Assembly: GCA_030673965.1 (NCBI GenBank)
Contig: JAUTCN010000019.1
Coordinates: 1 to 64,000 of the forward strand
Direction of reading: 5' to 3'
Source: Fusobacterium sp. JB019
GTDB taxonomy: Bacteria > Fusobacteriota > Fusobacteriia > Fusobacteriales > Fusobacteriaceae
Length of the DNA stretch: 64,000 nucleotides
Shown: positions 26,286 through 36,051 of the stretch, piece after piece
Position numbering within the stretch: position 1 is the stretch's first letter
Layout of the letters: each line of letters begins with the position of its first letter
Made by a program: the position numbers and the translations under genes
The notes under the pieces: generated by a model
Seen by the model: only the letters and a program-made list of their open reading frames with translations
The model's database searches: none
What the model was told of the DNA's origin: nothing

Positions 26286-28490
26286 TTATTCTTCTTCTTT
26301 TTCTGTTTCTTCTTTTTCTTCTACTTCTTCTTGTTTAATTTCCTTTTCTTTAACTAATAGTAAAGGAGGTAATTCTTCCCCTCTCATAAGAGCTTCAAAC
26401 TCAGTTCTCATAACTGTTTCTCTTTCACATAACGCATGAGCTAAGGCATCCAATTTTTCTCTATTATCTACTAAAGCTTGTACTGTCTCTGCATAAGTTT
26501 CTTTTACAAGTCTTATAATTTCTTCATCAACTTCTTTACCCGTTACATCACTATAATACTTTTGTTGGAACATATCCCCTTCATTTGTTCCATCTAATAA
26601 AATTGGTCCAAATTTTTCGTTCATACCATATCTTGTTACTATTCCCTGAGCTATACTAGTAGCAACTTTAATATCTTGGCTTGCTCCTGTATTTACTTCT
26701 CCAGATACTAATTCATCTGCAGCTCTTCCCCCATAACACATTTTCATTTTATTAATAAACCATTTTTTAGAATAATAATATCTGTCCTCATTAGGTAGTG
26801 CCATTGTATATCCACCTGCCATACCTCTAGGTATTATTGTTACTTTATGAACAGGATCTGTATCATTCATATATAAATAATTTATCACTGCATGTCCAGC
26901 TTCATGATAAGCTGTTTTTAGTTTTTCTTTTTCAGAAACTACTTTTGATCTTTTTTCTGAACCCATTTCAACTTTTTCAGAAGCCTCTTCCAAGTCAGCC
27001 ATATTTATTTCTTCTCTACCTTGTCTTGCTGCTAAAATTGCTGCTTCATTTAATATATTTGCAAGATCTGCTCCTACTAAACCTACTGTTTTTCTCGCTA
27101 ACGTTTGAAAGTCTACATCATCTGCAAATTTTTTATTTTTAGCATGTACTTCTAAAATCGCTTTTCTTCCTTTTATATCCGGAGCGTCTACAACAACCTG
27201 TCTATCAAATCTTCCTGGTCTTCTTAGAGCTCTGTCCAAAACATCTGGTCTATTTGTTGCTGCCAAAACTATAATAGTTTCTCCAGTTCCAAACCCATCC
27301 ATTTCAACTAAAAGTTGATTTAAAGTTTGTTCTCTTTCATCATTTCCTCCGCCTTGACCAGAACCTCTTTTTCTTCCAACAGCATCTATCTCATCAATAA
27401 ATACTATACATGGAGCTGATTTTCTAGCTTTAGCAAATAAATCTCTTACTCTTGATGCTCCAACACCAACAAACATTTCTACAAATTCTGATCCTGACAT
27501 ACTAAAGAATGGAACTTTAGCTTCTCCTGCTACTGCTTTAGCAAGTAAAGTTTTTCCTGTACCTGGATTTCCTAATAATAATACTCCTTTTGGAATTTTA
27601 GCACCTAAATTTTTAAATTTCTCAGGTTCTTTTAAAAATTCTACAACTTCTTGAAGTTCTTGCTTAGCTTCATCAATTCCTGCAACATCTGCAAAAGTTA
27701 CATCAGATATTTCTTCTCCATTTTCTTTTGCTTTTGATTTTCCCATATTAAATATTTGAGGTCCTCCGCCTCCCTTGTTCATCTTATTTAGCATGAAGAA
27801 CCAAACTCCTATAAGAAGTAACATAGGGAACCACGAAGCAAGTAAATTTAATATAAATGGTAATTCTTCAGGTGGTGTTGATTTTATTACAACACTACTA
27901 TTCTCTAATGTTTTAACTAAATTAGCATCTTGTCCTAATCTATTTGTTATCATTCTAGTTTTATAAACTTTTAATTCTTCTCCCTCTCCAATTCTTCCAT
28001 AAACAAAACCATCTTTTTCTTCAACTGATTTTATCTCTTGATTTTTTGAAAGATCAATAAATTCACTATATGATACATTTTTGGCAGGTGTTTTCTCCAT
28101 ATCTGACATCATGTTTGGTAAAGAAAGTAACACTGTTATAATAAAAATTAACATTATCAATCCTTTAAAACTTAACTTGCTTTTTTTCATATTTAATTTT
28201 GAATTCATTCCTGAATAAAGTTTATCTTTTAATTCGTTCTTTCTTTCTTCTAACTGTTTTTCAATTTCTTTTTCTTTCTTAGGATCCTTCTTTTTTTCTT
28301 CTTTTTCAGAATCTTCTGATTCTTTTTCAGTATTTTCTTCTAAATTAGCTTCTTTTAATTCTTCGTCACCTTTAGAACTTTCTTTTTCCTCTATAGTATC
28401 ATCTTTAACTTCATTTTCAATTTCCAATTTTTCTTTATTCTTCTCCTCAGAAATCGAACTTTTAAGATTTTTATCTTTATCTTCTAGCAT
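26286..28490 (-). CDS. ftsH: ATP-dependent zinc metalloprotease FtsH, with a long charged N-terminal extension
   Basis: The protein has 734 residues, against about 610-650 usual. Residues 1-105 are almost entirely E/K/D/S/N, low complexity and probably coiled or disordered. Two membrane segments follow (about 110-127 and 212-232) around the FtsH extracytoplasmic domain. Walker A is GNPGTGKT (307-314), Walker [34 protein letters not shown], and the zinc site HEAGH (529-533). The C terminus is again Glu-rich. It degrades membrane and regulatory proteins. The start overlaps tilS by 7 bp, an operon order known from Firmicutes (tilS-ftsH). Confidence 0.95.
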   Translation of the reverse strand: MLEDKDKNLKSSISEEKNKEKLEIENEVKDDTIEEKESSKGDEELKEANLEENTEKESEDSEKEEKKKDPKKEKEIEKQLEERKNELKDKLYSGMNSKLNMKKSKLSFKGLIMLIFIITVLLSLPNMMSDMEKTPAKNVSYSEFIDLSKNQEIKSVEEKDGFVYGRIGEGEELKVYKTRMITNRLGQDANLVKTLENSSVVIKSTPPEELPFILNLLASWFPMLLLIGVWFFMLNKMNKGGGGPQIFNMGKSKAKENGEEISDVTFADVAGIDEAKQELQEVVEFLKEPEKFKNLGAKIPKGVLLLGNPGTGKTLLAKAVAGEAKVPFFSMSGSEFVEMFVGVGASRVRDLFAKARKSAPCIVFIDEIDAVGRKRGSGQGGGNDEREQTLNQLLVEMDGFGTGETIIVLAATNRPDVLDRALRRPGRFDRQVVVDAPDIKGRKAILEVHAKNKKFADDVDFQTLARKTVGLVGADLANILNEAAILAARQGREEINMADLEEASEKVEMGSEKRSKVVSEKEKLKTAYHEAGHAVINYLYMNDTDPVHKVTIIPRGMAGGYTMALPNEDRYYYSKKWFINKMKMCYGGRAADELVSGEVNTGASQDIKVATSIAQGIVTRYGMNEKFGPILLDGTNEGDMFQQKYYSDVTGKEVDEEIIRLVKETYAETVQALVDNREKLDALAHALCERETVMRTEFEALMRGEELPPLLLVKEKEIKQEEVEEKEETEKEEE

Positions 28491-29818
28491 TCTTTCCTCC
28501 TTACATTTAGCACAACTGTTCCCTTTTTATCTCTTGAGATAAATTTTTCACTCTTTTTTATATTCCCTATACATACTATTTCATCTTTACATAAAATTAT
28601 AGGCAAACTTTCTCTTTTAGATTTAGGTACTTTTGAATTTATCATTATATCTTTAACCTTTTTTGGATTTTCTAATCCTTTTAACTTAATCCTATCACCA
28701 GGTTTTCTAATTCTAATTAAAAGATCTTCTCCTTCTTTTAAAGTTGTTAAAAAATCAGTCTCATTTAATTTTATTTTATTTTCTATGTTAAAAGTCGATA
28801 TAATATAATCTCCAAAAATTACCTCACCAGGAATTTTAAGTGTAGTAGTTTCTAATTCTTTTTCTTTTATTTTGTTCTGTACTATTGTTATTCTATCATA
28901 CTCTTTTAATAGAGTATAGTCTTTATCCAATTTTATTTTTTTACTTCCCGTAGTTTTCAATAATTTAAATATATTTTCTATTTTGCTTCTTGAAGTTTGG
29001 ATATTATTTAAATTTAAAAATTTATTTATAACTTTCTTTTGAATGTAAGGATTTTCATTGAAAATCTTTTGCCAATTTAATTTGTTCACATCAATATAAT
29101 CATTATAATCAATTTCAATTGTACTATTAATTTCTTTTATTTCTTTCATTAAATTAAAAATTTTATCTTTAAATTTAGGATTATACCTTTTTTCTATAAA
29201 AGGTATTAAATCTAATCTTATAGAGTTTCTTGTATATTCATTTTCAAAATTAGTATGATCCAGCATATATTCTATACTATTTTGATCCAAATATTCTAAA
29301 ATATCCTTTTTATATATTTCATTCATAGGCCTTATAAATTTATCTCTAACTTCTGCTATCCCCTCTAACCCTTCTAGAGAAGAACCTCTCATCATTCTAA
29401 ATAAAAAAGTTTCTACTTGATCGTCTAAATTATGAGCTAAAGCCACTTTATTTCCATTTATTTTTTCTAAAACCTCATCAAAAAATGAATATCTGATTTC
29501 TCTACCAGCTTCTTCTAATGTTATTTTCTTTTCTTTAGATAGATTTTCCATACTTTTTTTTCTTACAAATACTGGAATATTATTCTTTTCTCCTATTTTT
29601 TTCACATGATTCTCATCCCTTAATGCAAACTCTCCTCTATATAAATGATTTATATGAGCTAAAGCTAATGTTAAGTTGTATTTGCTTCTAATTTTTAAAA
29701 AAACTTCTAATAAAAAAATAGAATCTGGTCCTCCTGAACACCCTAAAACTATCCTATCATTTTGCTTTACTAATTTTTCTATTTCTATTCTTCTTATAAC
29801 TTTATCTATTACATTCAT
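28484..29818 (-). CDS. tilS: tRNA(Ile)-lysidine synthase
   Basis: The 444-residue PP-loop ATPase modifies C34 of tRNA-Ile2 so that it reads AUA. The PP-loop SGGPDS is at 28-33, LAHNLDDQVETFLFRMMRGSSLEGL is the diagnostic second motif, and the C-terminal TilS domains include RIRKPGDRIK and VPKSKRESLP. AUA is a common Ile codon in this genome and dominates the ilv leader peptide at 41490. TilS activity is therefore central to translating those leader codons. It overlaps ftsH. Confidence 0.95.
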   Translation of the reverse strand: MNVIDKVIRRIEIEKLVKQNDRIVLGCSGGPDSIFLLEVFLKIRSKYNLTLALAHINHLYRGEFALRDENHVKKIGEKNNIPVFVRKKSMENLSKEKKITLEEAGREIRYSFFDEVLEKINGNKVALAHNLDDQVETFLFRMMRGSSLEGLEGIAEVRDKFIRPMNEIYKKDILEYLDQNSIEYMLDHTNFENEYTRNSIRLDLIPFIEKRYNPKFKDKIFNLMKEIKEINSTIEIDYNDYIDVNKLNWQKIFNENPYIQKKVINKFLNLNNIQTSRSKIENIFKLLKTTGSKKIKLDKDYTLLKEYDRITIVQNKIKEKELETTTLKIPGEVIFGDYIISTFNIENKIKLNETDFLTTLKEGEDLLIRIRKPGDRIKLKGLENPKKVKDIMINSKVPKSKRESLPIILCKDEIVCIGNIKKSEKFISRDKKGTVVLNVRRKEC

Positions 29819-29831
29819 TATTAACTCCTAA

Positions 29832-31490
29832 TTATACAATAAAATAAGTTGTTTTTTTCTTTTTATAATTAAATAAAATATCTATTTTATCCACTTTTAA
29901 AGTATCTATATCAAAATTAAATCTTTCTATTTCTGTTTTTTTATAAGCTTCTCTTGAAGTTTTAAAATCCATTTTTTCAACTTCGTTCTTATATTTTTCT
30001 TTGTTTTTATATGAGTTAAGCCACTCTGGATAATAACCAGGTTTTTTAATCATTAAATAATCAAATTTTAAATATTCCAAAAATTCATCTTTTTTAGGAA
30101 AATCTTTCATGTTATAAAAATCTACAAAATAATTAAATATTGCCACTTCTTTATGCGCTATATCTAAATATCCATTATTTTTATAATACCTTCCTATTTC
30201 TTCAAAAAATTTAAATGGACTTTTATAAAAATTAGATATTACAAACTCTAAAGATTTTAAAAACTTTTGAGAGTTATAATAATAATCAAGAACTTCTTCT
30301 AAGTCTTTTAATTTACAAACATCCTCATAAGATAAAAATTTGTTATATAAAAATTCATAAGGAGGATAATCTATATATTTATAACCATATTCCTCTACTT
30401 TAGTTTCCATTTCTGTTCCACTTAGAATTTTCAAAAAACCTAGTTGAATCATTTCACATTTTGTTTTATAAACATAATTAAAGGACTTCCCAAAAGTTTC
30501 ATAATCCTCATAAGGAAGACCCGCTATTAGATCTAAATGTAAATGTATCGTCTTATTTATTTCTGTAACATTATGAAATAATTTTTGTAAATCATTTTTT
30601 CTATTTATTGATTTCATTGTATCATAATTTATTGTTTGAACTCCTATTTCAAATTGAAAAAATTCTCTAGGTACTTTTTTTAAAAATTCAAGAACCTCAT
30701 CGTCAAAAATATTTGCATTTATTTCAAAATGAAAGACAATATCCTCTCTATAATTTTCAAGTAAAAATCTCCATATTTCTAAATATCTTTTTTTATTTAA
30801 ATTAAAAGTTCTATCCACAAATTTAACTAATTTAGTCCCAATATCTATAAATTTTTTCAAATCTTTTTTAGTTCTTTCTAAAGAAAAGAATCTAACACTT
30901 TTATCTATTGAAGACATACAATAAGAACAATTAAAAGGACATCCTCTTGCAGATTCATAATAAACTATTTTATGTATATCTCCTAATTCTTCATCTGTAT
31001 ACGGAAAAGGAACTATATCTAAGTTATCTATTAGTCTTTGATAACCATTAAATTTTATTTTGTTATTTTCTCTATAATAAATTCCTAGTTGATTTTCATC
31101 TTTATTCAAATAAGATAAAATTGTTATTTCTCCCTCTCCTATCATTATTCCATCAATAAATTCATTACTTTCCATTATTTCTTTAGGAATATAGCTAACT
31201 TCTGGTCCCCCAAATAATATATTACTATCCTTTAATATTTTTTTTAATTCTTTTGCTATTTTTAAAACCATTTCAACATTCCAAATATAAACTGAAAAGA
31301 ATATATTTTTTGGCTTTTTTTCAACTATATCTCTTATGATTTTATTTATATTATTGTTTATTGTATTTTCATATATATCTATTTCATAATTACTATTCTC
31401 TAGTACAAATTTCTTTAAATATCTAATTGCTAAATTTGTATGAACATATTTACTATTTATTCCAACCAAAATATTATCCAATATTATCAC
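29832..31490 (-). CDS. B12-binding-type radical SAM protein (DUF4080-like)
   Basis: The 552-residue protein has an N-terminal cobalamin-binding-like Rossmann domain (about 1-140; ILFGGPEVSYIP and MIGEGE), then a radical SAM core with the 4Fe-4S triad C184-x3-C188-x2-C191 in ARGCPFNCSYC. A helical C terminus of about 170 residues resembles DUF4080. It is likely to modify an unknown RNA, lipid or cofactor; the reaction is not known to me. It lies 13 bp before tilS and directly after mltG. Confidence 0.85.
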   Translation of the reverse strand: MIILDNILVGINSKYVHTNLAIRYLKKFVLENSNYEIDIYENTINNNINKIIRDIVEKKPKNIFFSVYIWNVEMVLKIAKELKKILKDSNILFGGPEVSYIPKEIMESNEFIDGIMIGEGEITILSYLNKDENQLGIYYRENNKIKFNGYQRLIDNLDIVPFPYTDEELGDIHKIVYYESARGCPFNCSYCMSSIDKSVRFFSLERTKKDLKKFIDIGTKLVKFVDRTFNLNKKRYLEIWRFLLENYREDIVFHFEINANIFDDEVLEFLKKVPREFFQFEIGVQTINYDTMKSINRKNDLQKLFHNVTEINKTIHLHLDLIAGLPYEDYETFGKSFNYVYKTKCEMIQLGFLKILSGTEMETKVEEYGYKYIDYPPYEFLYNKFLSYEDVCKLKDLEEVLDYYYNSQKFLKSLEFVISNFYKSPFKFFEEIGRYYKNNGYLDIAHKEVAIFNYFVDFYNMKDFPKKDEFLEYLKFDYLMIKKPGYYPEWLNSYKNKEKYKNEVEKMDFKTSREAYKKTEIERFNFDIDTLKVDKIDILFNYKKKKTTYFIV

Positions 31491-32453
31491 CTATTTCTTT
31501 TTATTTTTTCTCTGAAATTCTAAATGTTCCCCATATGTTTTACTAAAATAATGAGCTCCATCACCTTTAGCTACAAAAAATAAATAATTAGTTTTAGAAG
31601 GATTATAAGCTGCATCAATAGAAATTTTATCTGGATTTCCTATTGGTGCAGGAGGAAGTCCCTTATTAACATAAGTATTATAAGGTGACTCTACCTTTAA
31701 ATCTTTGTAAAAAATCCTTTTTTTCTTATAATTAAACACATAATTAACTGTAGCATCTGAAGATAATGTCATTCCTTTTTTCAACCTATTATAAAAAACT
31801 GAAGCTATTAATTTTTTATCTTTTTCAACTTGAGCTTCTCTTTCTATTATAGAAGCTAATATTAACTTTTGATAAAATTCTTCTTTATCTGAATATTTTT
31901 CAGGAGGAAACTTTTTTAAAAATTCATCTAATATTGTTTTTATTATTTCTTTTTCGCTAACATGTTCTGGAAAATAGTAAGTATTTGGATAAAAATATCC
32001 TTCAAAATTATTTTTAGGAGTTATATAAGGAAAATCTATATTTTCCAATTCCTTAATGAACTTATTTTTATCTATTTTTTGCTCTTTTTCTAATTTTTCT
32101 ATTATCTCATTAACAGTTAATCCTTCTTGAATTGTAAATTTGAAAATTTTATCTTTTCCTTTTTGTAACATTTCTACTATTTCTTTTATAGAGTAACTTC
32201 CATTTAGTTCATAGTATCCTGCTTTTATATCCTTACCATTATTACATAATTTTAAATATACCTTAAAATAAAATACCCTTGAAGGTTTTAATTTTTTAAT
32301 TGTTTTTATTACTGAATCACCTTTTTTTATTTCTAAAACTTGATTATATTGAATCTTTCTTTCTACTTGATAAGTTATAAAAGCCATTCCTAAAATAATA
32401 AAAATAAAAAAGATAGAAATTATCCTTTTTAATTTATTTAGAATTCCAATCAT
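31491..32453 (-). CDS. mltG: Endolytic murein transglycosylase
   Basis: The 320-residue YceG-fold protein has one N-terminal membrane anchor (about 11-28), a LysM-like segment (TIQEGLTVNEIIEKLE), and the catalytic region LASIIEREAQVEKDKKLIASV with the conserved glutamate. ATVNYVF, YNTYVNKGLPPAPIGNP and the terminal YFSKTYGEH follow. It cleaves nascent glycan strands and limits their length. First gene of the mltG-rSAM-tilS-ftsH run (abutting or overlapping). Confidence 0.93.
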   Translation of the reverse strand: MIGILNKLKRIISIFFIFIILGMAFITYQVERKIQYNQVLEIKKGDSVIKTIKKLKPSRVFYFKVYLKLCNNGKDIKAGYYELNGSYSIKEIVEMLQKGKDKIFKFTIQEGLTVNEIIEKLEKEQKIDKNKFIKELENIDFPYITPKNNFEGYFYPNTYYFPEHVSEKEIIKTILDEFLKKFPPEKYSDKEEFYQKLILASIIEREAQVEKDKKLIASVFYNRLKKGMTLSSDATVNYVFNYKKKRIFYKDLKVESPYNTYVNKGLPPAPIGNPDKISIDAAYNPSKTNYLFFVAKGDGAHYFSKTYGEHLEFQRKNKKK

Positions 32454-32471
32454 AAATCCTCCGTATATAAG

Positions 32472-32514
32472 AACTGCTCTCTATTAATAGTTATCTATTA
32501 AATTGAGAGCAGTT
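32472..32514 (-). terminator. Inverted repeat between the DEAD-box helicase gene and mltG
   Basis: The outer 10-bp stem AACTGCTCTC/GAGAGCAGTT (32472-32481, 32505-32514) encloses an inner TTAATAG/CTATTAA stem. The minus-strand 3' side lacks a T-run (CTTATAT), and no promoter is evident before mltG. It may therefore be a weak or conditional terminator, or an RNA-processing site, allowing some read-through into mltG. Confidence 0.5.
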
Positions 32515-32523
32515 ATCATTAAA

Positions 32524-34170
32524 TTATTTTTTTCTGTTATTATCTCTTCTTCTTGGTCTTTCGTTTCTTTCTGATCCTGAATTTGATCTTTTTCTTACTT
32601 TAGCTTTTTCTACTAAAGGTTTTCTTCCTTTTCTTCTTTTTGCAAATATTTCTAAAATTTGTTCTGCTTCAGCAAAAGGAACATTCATAAATGAAAAGTT
32701 TTCATAAACTTCAACATTTTTTATTTTAGCGCTAGATACTCTTGATTCTTTAACTATTAAATCCACTATTTTTTTAGGTGTCATTTTATCTTCTTTTCCT
32801 AAAGCAATAAATAATCTAGTTTTTCCTGTGTTATCTACTGTCGCCTCTTGAATTTCATTATAATTTGAACTATCTAAAACATCTTCATAATTTAATTTTA
32901 GTACTGCTGCTAGAACTTCTTCAGGAGTTCCTTCTTTTAACAATTCTAAAGCCATATCTTTAAAGTCAGCCATTTCATTTTCTTTTAAATTTCCTATAAC
33001 ATTTTCTTTTATTCTATGTTTTCTAGATACAATTACATCTTTAATTCCTGGTAATTTTTCTTTTCTTATTTCTGTTTTAGTAACTCTTTTAATTTGAAGT
33101 AATCTTTTATATTCTGAAGGTGTTATAAAAGTAATTGCAGTTCCTTCTTTTCCTGCTCTTCCTGTTCTTCCTATTCTATGAACATAACTTTCTGCTTCTT
33201 GAGGAACTGAATAATTCACTACATGTGTTAAATCATTAACGTCTATTCCTCTAGCCGCAACATCTGTAGCAACTAATATTGTTATATTTTTCTTTTTAAA
33301 TCTTTTTAATGTTTTTTCTCTGTAGTTTTGAGTTATATCTCCATGAAGTTCTCCAGCATCATAACCTCTATCATTTAATTTCCCTGTAACTTCATTTACA
33401 TCATTCTTTGTTCTACAAAATACTATTCCATAAAACTCAGATTCTAAATCAATTATTCTGCATAGTGCTTCAAATTTATCTTTTTGTTTTACTTCAAAAT
33501 ATATTTGATCTGTCAAGTTTGTTGTTAATTCCTTCGCTTTAACTTTTAAAACTTCATAATCTTTTCTCATATGCTTTTCAGCTATTTTTAAAATTTCTTT
33601 TGGCATTGTAGCTGAGAAAAACAACATTCTTTTTTCTGGTTTAGTATAACTTAAAATTTGCTCTATATCGTCTATAAATCCCATATTAAGCATTTCATCT
33701 GCCTCATCAAGAATAAAATAATCAATACTATCTAATTTTAATATCTTTCTTTTTATAAGATCGATTACTCTTCCAGGAGTACCTACAACTATATCTACAC
33801 CTTTTCTTATTTGTCTTATTTGTTGATCAATTGCTTGCCCACCATATACTGGTAAAACTTTAACTTTTCTTCCTATCGCAAAAGAATTTGTTTCTTCTGC
33901 AACTTGAATAGCTAGTTCTCTAGTTGGAGCAAGTATTATGGCTCTAACTGCTCCATTACTTTTTTCTATTTGTTCTAGTATTGGTAATGCAAAAGCAGCT
34001 GTTTTCCCTGTTCCTGTTTGAGCCTGACCTATAACATCCTTTTCTCCCTTTAATAATACTGGTATAGTTAATGCTTGTATCGGGCTAGGTTCTTCGAACC
34101 CCTTTTTTGATAAAGCTTTAATTGTCTTATCTCCCAATCCAAGCTCTCTAAATTTTTCTAATTTGTTCAT
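32524..34170 (-). CDS. DEAD-box ATP-dependent RNA helicase with DbpA-type RNA-binding domain
   Basis: The 548-residue protein has all core motifs: Q motif (GFEEPSPIQ), AQTGTGKT, PTRELA, DEADEM, SAT, and HRIGRTGRAG. A dimerisation segment follows, then a DbpA/RRM-like domain (about 450-520) and a basic Arg/Lys-rich tail. This is the DeaD/CsdA layout of helicases working on ribosome assembly and cold adaptation. Own promoter (extended -10 TATACT, 34235-34230) with a leader of about 53 nt. deaD or cshA are the nearest named members. Confidence 0.92.
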   Translation of the reverse strand: MNKLEKFRELGLGDKTIKALSKKGFEEPSPIQALTIPVLLKGEKDVIGQAQTGTGKTAAFALPILEQIEKSNGAVRAIILAPTRELAIQVAEETNSFAIGRKVKVLPVYGGQAIDQQIRQIRKGVDIVVGTPGRVIDLIKRKILKLDSIDYFILDEADEMLNMGFIDDIEQILSYTKPEKRMLFFSATMPKEILKIAEKHMRKDYEVLKVKAKELTTNLTDQIYFEVKQKDKFEALCRIIDLESEFYGIVFCRTKNDVNEVTGKLNDRGYDAGELHGDITQNYREKTLKRFKKKNITILVATDVAARGIDVNDLTHVVNYSVPQEAESYVHRIGRTGRAGKEGTAITFITPSEYKRLLQIKRVTKTEIRKEKLPGIKDVIVSRKHRIKENVIGNLKENEMADFKDMALELLKEGTPEEVLAAVLKLNYEDVLDSSNYNEIQEATVDNTGKTRLFIALGKEDKMTPKKIVDLIVKESRVSSAKIKNVEVYENFSFMNVPFAEAEQILEIFAKRRKGRKPLVEKAKVRKRSNSGSERNERPRRRDNNRKK

Positions 34171-34284
34171 TCGTCACTTCCTTAAATATATTTTAATTTT
34201 TTATTCACAGTTTAGTCTTTAACTTAATAAGTATATCATATATCATACAAAATGTATATTATTTTTAACAATACAATTAATATA

Positions 34285-34318
34285 AAAAGTAAAGCAACCA
34301 ATAAAAATATTGATTGCT
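34285..34318 (-). terminator. Terminator of pepP
   Basis: The stem AGCAATCAAT/ATTGGTTGCT (34318-34309 with 34302-34293, one G-U) is followed on the minus strand by TTACTTTTT. It lies 35 bp beyond the pepP stop. Confidence 0.75.
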
Positions 34319-34353
34319 CATAAATCTTACACTAACTTTTTTTTAATTCTATT

Positions 34354-35751
34354 TTAGTTATTAAAAGCCTCTTCTCTTTCTTGTTCTATTTCTTCTGAGG
34401 ATTTAGGCATTGCCTCTCCCAATCTCATTCCACCATTTTTAGTAACTAAAAAATCTCCTTCATATCTCATTCCACCAAAATCCATATATTTTTCTAGCTC
34501 TAAATAATTTATATTTTCTAAAAATTTATTTTCATTTCTCCATTTTTTTATCAATTCTGGGATAAAATATATTCCAGGTTCTACAGTAAAAACAAACCCA
34601 TCTTCTAATTCTCTACCCAATCTTAAAGAAGATAATCCAAATTGTTCACTTTTTGCTTGTCCATTATATCCCACAATTACCTCTCCAAAATTTTCCATAT
34701 CATGAACATCTAATCCCATCATATGTCCTAAACCATGAGGCATAAATAAAGCATGTACTCCTTTTAAAACTATCTCATCCACTGCTCCTTTTAAAATTTT
34801 CATGTCTTTTAACCCTTTGGCTAGCACCCTAGAAACTTCCAAATGAACTTCTTTATATGTTATTCCCGGAGCAATTAATTCTTCTGCTCTATTAAACATT
34901 TTTATTAAAATATTATAAACTTCTTTTTGTCTTTCATTAAATTTTCCAGATACAGGAATTGTTGTTGTCATATCTCCACAATATCCATTATTCAATCTTG
35001 CTCCTGCATCTATTAATAATAAATCTCCTTCTCTCAATGTGTTTTCATAAGAATTATTATGTAAAATTTGACCATTTTTAGTGCATATACTTGGAAAAGA
35101 CAATAAACAATTTTTACTTTTTGCTATATTTTCTAATAATGCAGCAACTTCATATTCTTTCATTCCTGGTTTAACTTTCCTCATTGCCTCTAAATGCATT
35201 TTTCTTGTTATATTAACTGCTTTTTCTATTTCTTTAACTTCCTCTGGAGATTTTAAATTCCTTTGTTTTGCTACAGCATAACAAAGTTCCTCAGAAGCAT
35301 ATGTGTTTATTGTTTTAGCTGTTACTCCAAAACATTCTCCTATTTCTATTTTTATTGATGGATTATATATAGGTACAAACCTTACTGGTAATCTTTTATC
35401 TAAAGTAGCTTGTATATAATTGGATAAATAACTAAGGGGTCTCAGATTTTCAATCCCAACTTCTTCACACTGATCTTTTAATTTTTCTTGAGGTCCCATC
35501 CAAATAACATCTTCCATTGTTATTTCATCTCCAAAAATATATTCCTCATCATTATCTATATCTATAATTCCAAAAAGATTTTCTCTATTTAAACCAAAAT
35601 AATATAAAAAAGTAGAATCTTGTATAAATCTAAAATTATTATCTTTAAAATTCATAGGTAAAAGCGTATTCCCACAAATTAATATCAATCCCTTTTCAAA
35701 TTCTTGTTTTAATGCCATTCTTCTTTTTTCATAAGTATCTCTTGAAAACAT
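34354..35751 (-). CDS. pepP: Xaa-Pro aminopeptidase (M24B)
   Basis: The 465-residue protein has an N-terminal creatinase-like domain (1-175) and a pita-bread metallopeptidase domain. Metal ligands are visible in LLIDAGARLNNGYCGDMTTTIP (two Asp), MPHGLGHMMGLDVHD (His), FTVEPGIYF (Glu) and RYEGDFLV (Glu). It removes N-terminal residues preceding proline. Single gene with an AGAGGTG ribosome site, divergent from tRNA-Leu. Confidence 0.93.
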   Translation of the reverse strand: MFSRDTYEKRRMALKQEFEKGLILICGNTLLPMNFKDNNFRFIQDSTFLYYFGLNRENLFGIIDIDNDEEYIFGDEITMEDVIWMGPQEKLKDQCEEVGIENLRPLSYLSNYIQATLDKRLPVRFVPIYNPSIKIEIGECFGVTAKTINTYASEELCYAVAKQRNLKSPEEVKEIEKAVNITRKMHLEAMRKVKPGMKEYEVAALLENIAKSKNCLLSFPSICTKNGQILHNNSYENTLREGDLLLIDAGARLNNGYCGDMTTTIPVSGKFNERQKEVYNILIKMFNRAEELIAPGITYKEVHLEVSRVLAKGLKDMKILKGAVDEIVLKGVHALFMPHGLGHMMGLDVHDMENFGEVIVGYNGQAKSEQFGLSSLRLGRELEDGFVFTVEPGIYFIPELIKKWRNENKFLENINYLELEKYMDFGGMRYEGDFLVTKNGGMRLGEAMPKSSEEIEQEREEAFNN

Positions 35752-35810
35752 AATTTCACCTCTTCAGTCTTTATTTTATAATAAATTATATTATTTAAAT
35801 AAAGAAAAAT

Positions 35811-35850
35811 CAATTTTTTTAATTTTTTTTAATTTTTTTTAATTTTTTTA
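35811..35850 (+). repeat. Four T-tracts phased at 10 bp upstream of the tRNA-Leu promoter
   Basis: Tracts of 7-8 T preceded by AA repeat four times with an exact 10-bp period (35811-35850), ending at the -35 box. Phased A/T tracts cause intrinsic bending and can act as an UP element for the RNA polymerase alpha subunits. Confidence 0.8.
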
Positions 35851-35879
35851 TTGACATAATTTCTAAAATCTAGTATACT
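35851..35879 (+). promoter_or_regulatory. Strong promoter of tRNA-Leu
   Basis: A perfect TTGACA (35851-35856), a 17-bp spacer and TATACT (35874-35879), 22 bp before the mature tRNA. Together with the T-tract array it is among the strongest promoters in the window. Confidence 0.85.
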
Positions 35880-35901
35880 TATATTCGTTGAAACAACAAA
35901 T

Positions 35902-35990
35902 GCCTGGGTGGCGGAACAGGTAGACGCACGGGACTTAAAATCCCGTGGTATCTTGATACCGTGCCGGTTCGATTCCGGCCCTAGGCACCA
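35902..35990 (+). tRNA. tRNA-Leu (TAA)
   Basis: An 89-nt class II tRNA. The acceptor stem GCCTGGG (35902-35908) pairs with CCTAGGC, the anticodon loop CTTAAAA gives anticodon TAA, and there is a long variable arm (TGGTATCTTGATACCG). The T-loop is TTCGATT, and CCA is encoded at the 3' end. It reads the dominant leucine codons TTA/TTG of this genome. A terminator follows 13 bp later. Confidence 0.96.
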
Positions 35991-36003
35991 TTTAAAAATA
36001 TTT

Positions 36004-36029
36004 AAGGAGATTTTATTCTCCTTTTTTTT
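36004..36029 (+). terminator. Terminator of tRNA-Leu
   Basis: The 7-bp stem AAGGAGA/TCTCCTT (36004-36010, 36017-36023) is followed by a run of T residues to 36029. It separates the tRNA from mtnN. With no other promoter evident, mtnN could be read by leakage through it. Confidence 0.8.
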
Positions 36030-36051
36030 ATATTTATATATAGGAGGATTT

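Noticed and set aside
26837-27142. Leu-rich plus-strand ORF opposite ftsH
   Set aside because: It is an antisense reading of the FtsH catalytic region with no ribosome site. Its composition follows from the complementary strand.
32472-32514. Riboswitch-like structure before mltG
   Set aside because: A long hairpin exists, but there is no alternative structure, no promoter before it and no T-tract after it. It is listed only as an inverted repeat or weak terminator.
35908-36051. In-frame upstream extension of the mtnN reading frame
   Set aside because: The extension runs through tRNA-Leu and its terminator. The AGGAGG site and family length place the start at 36052.
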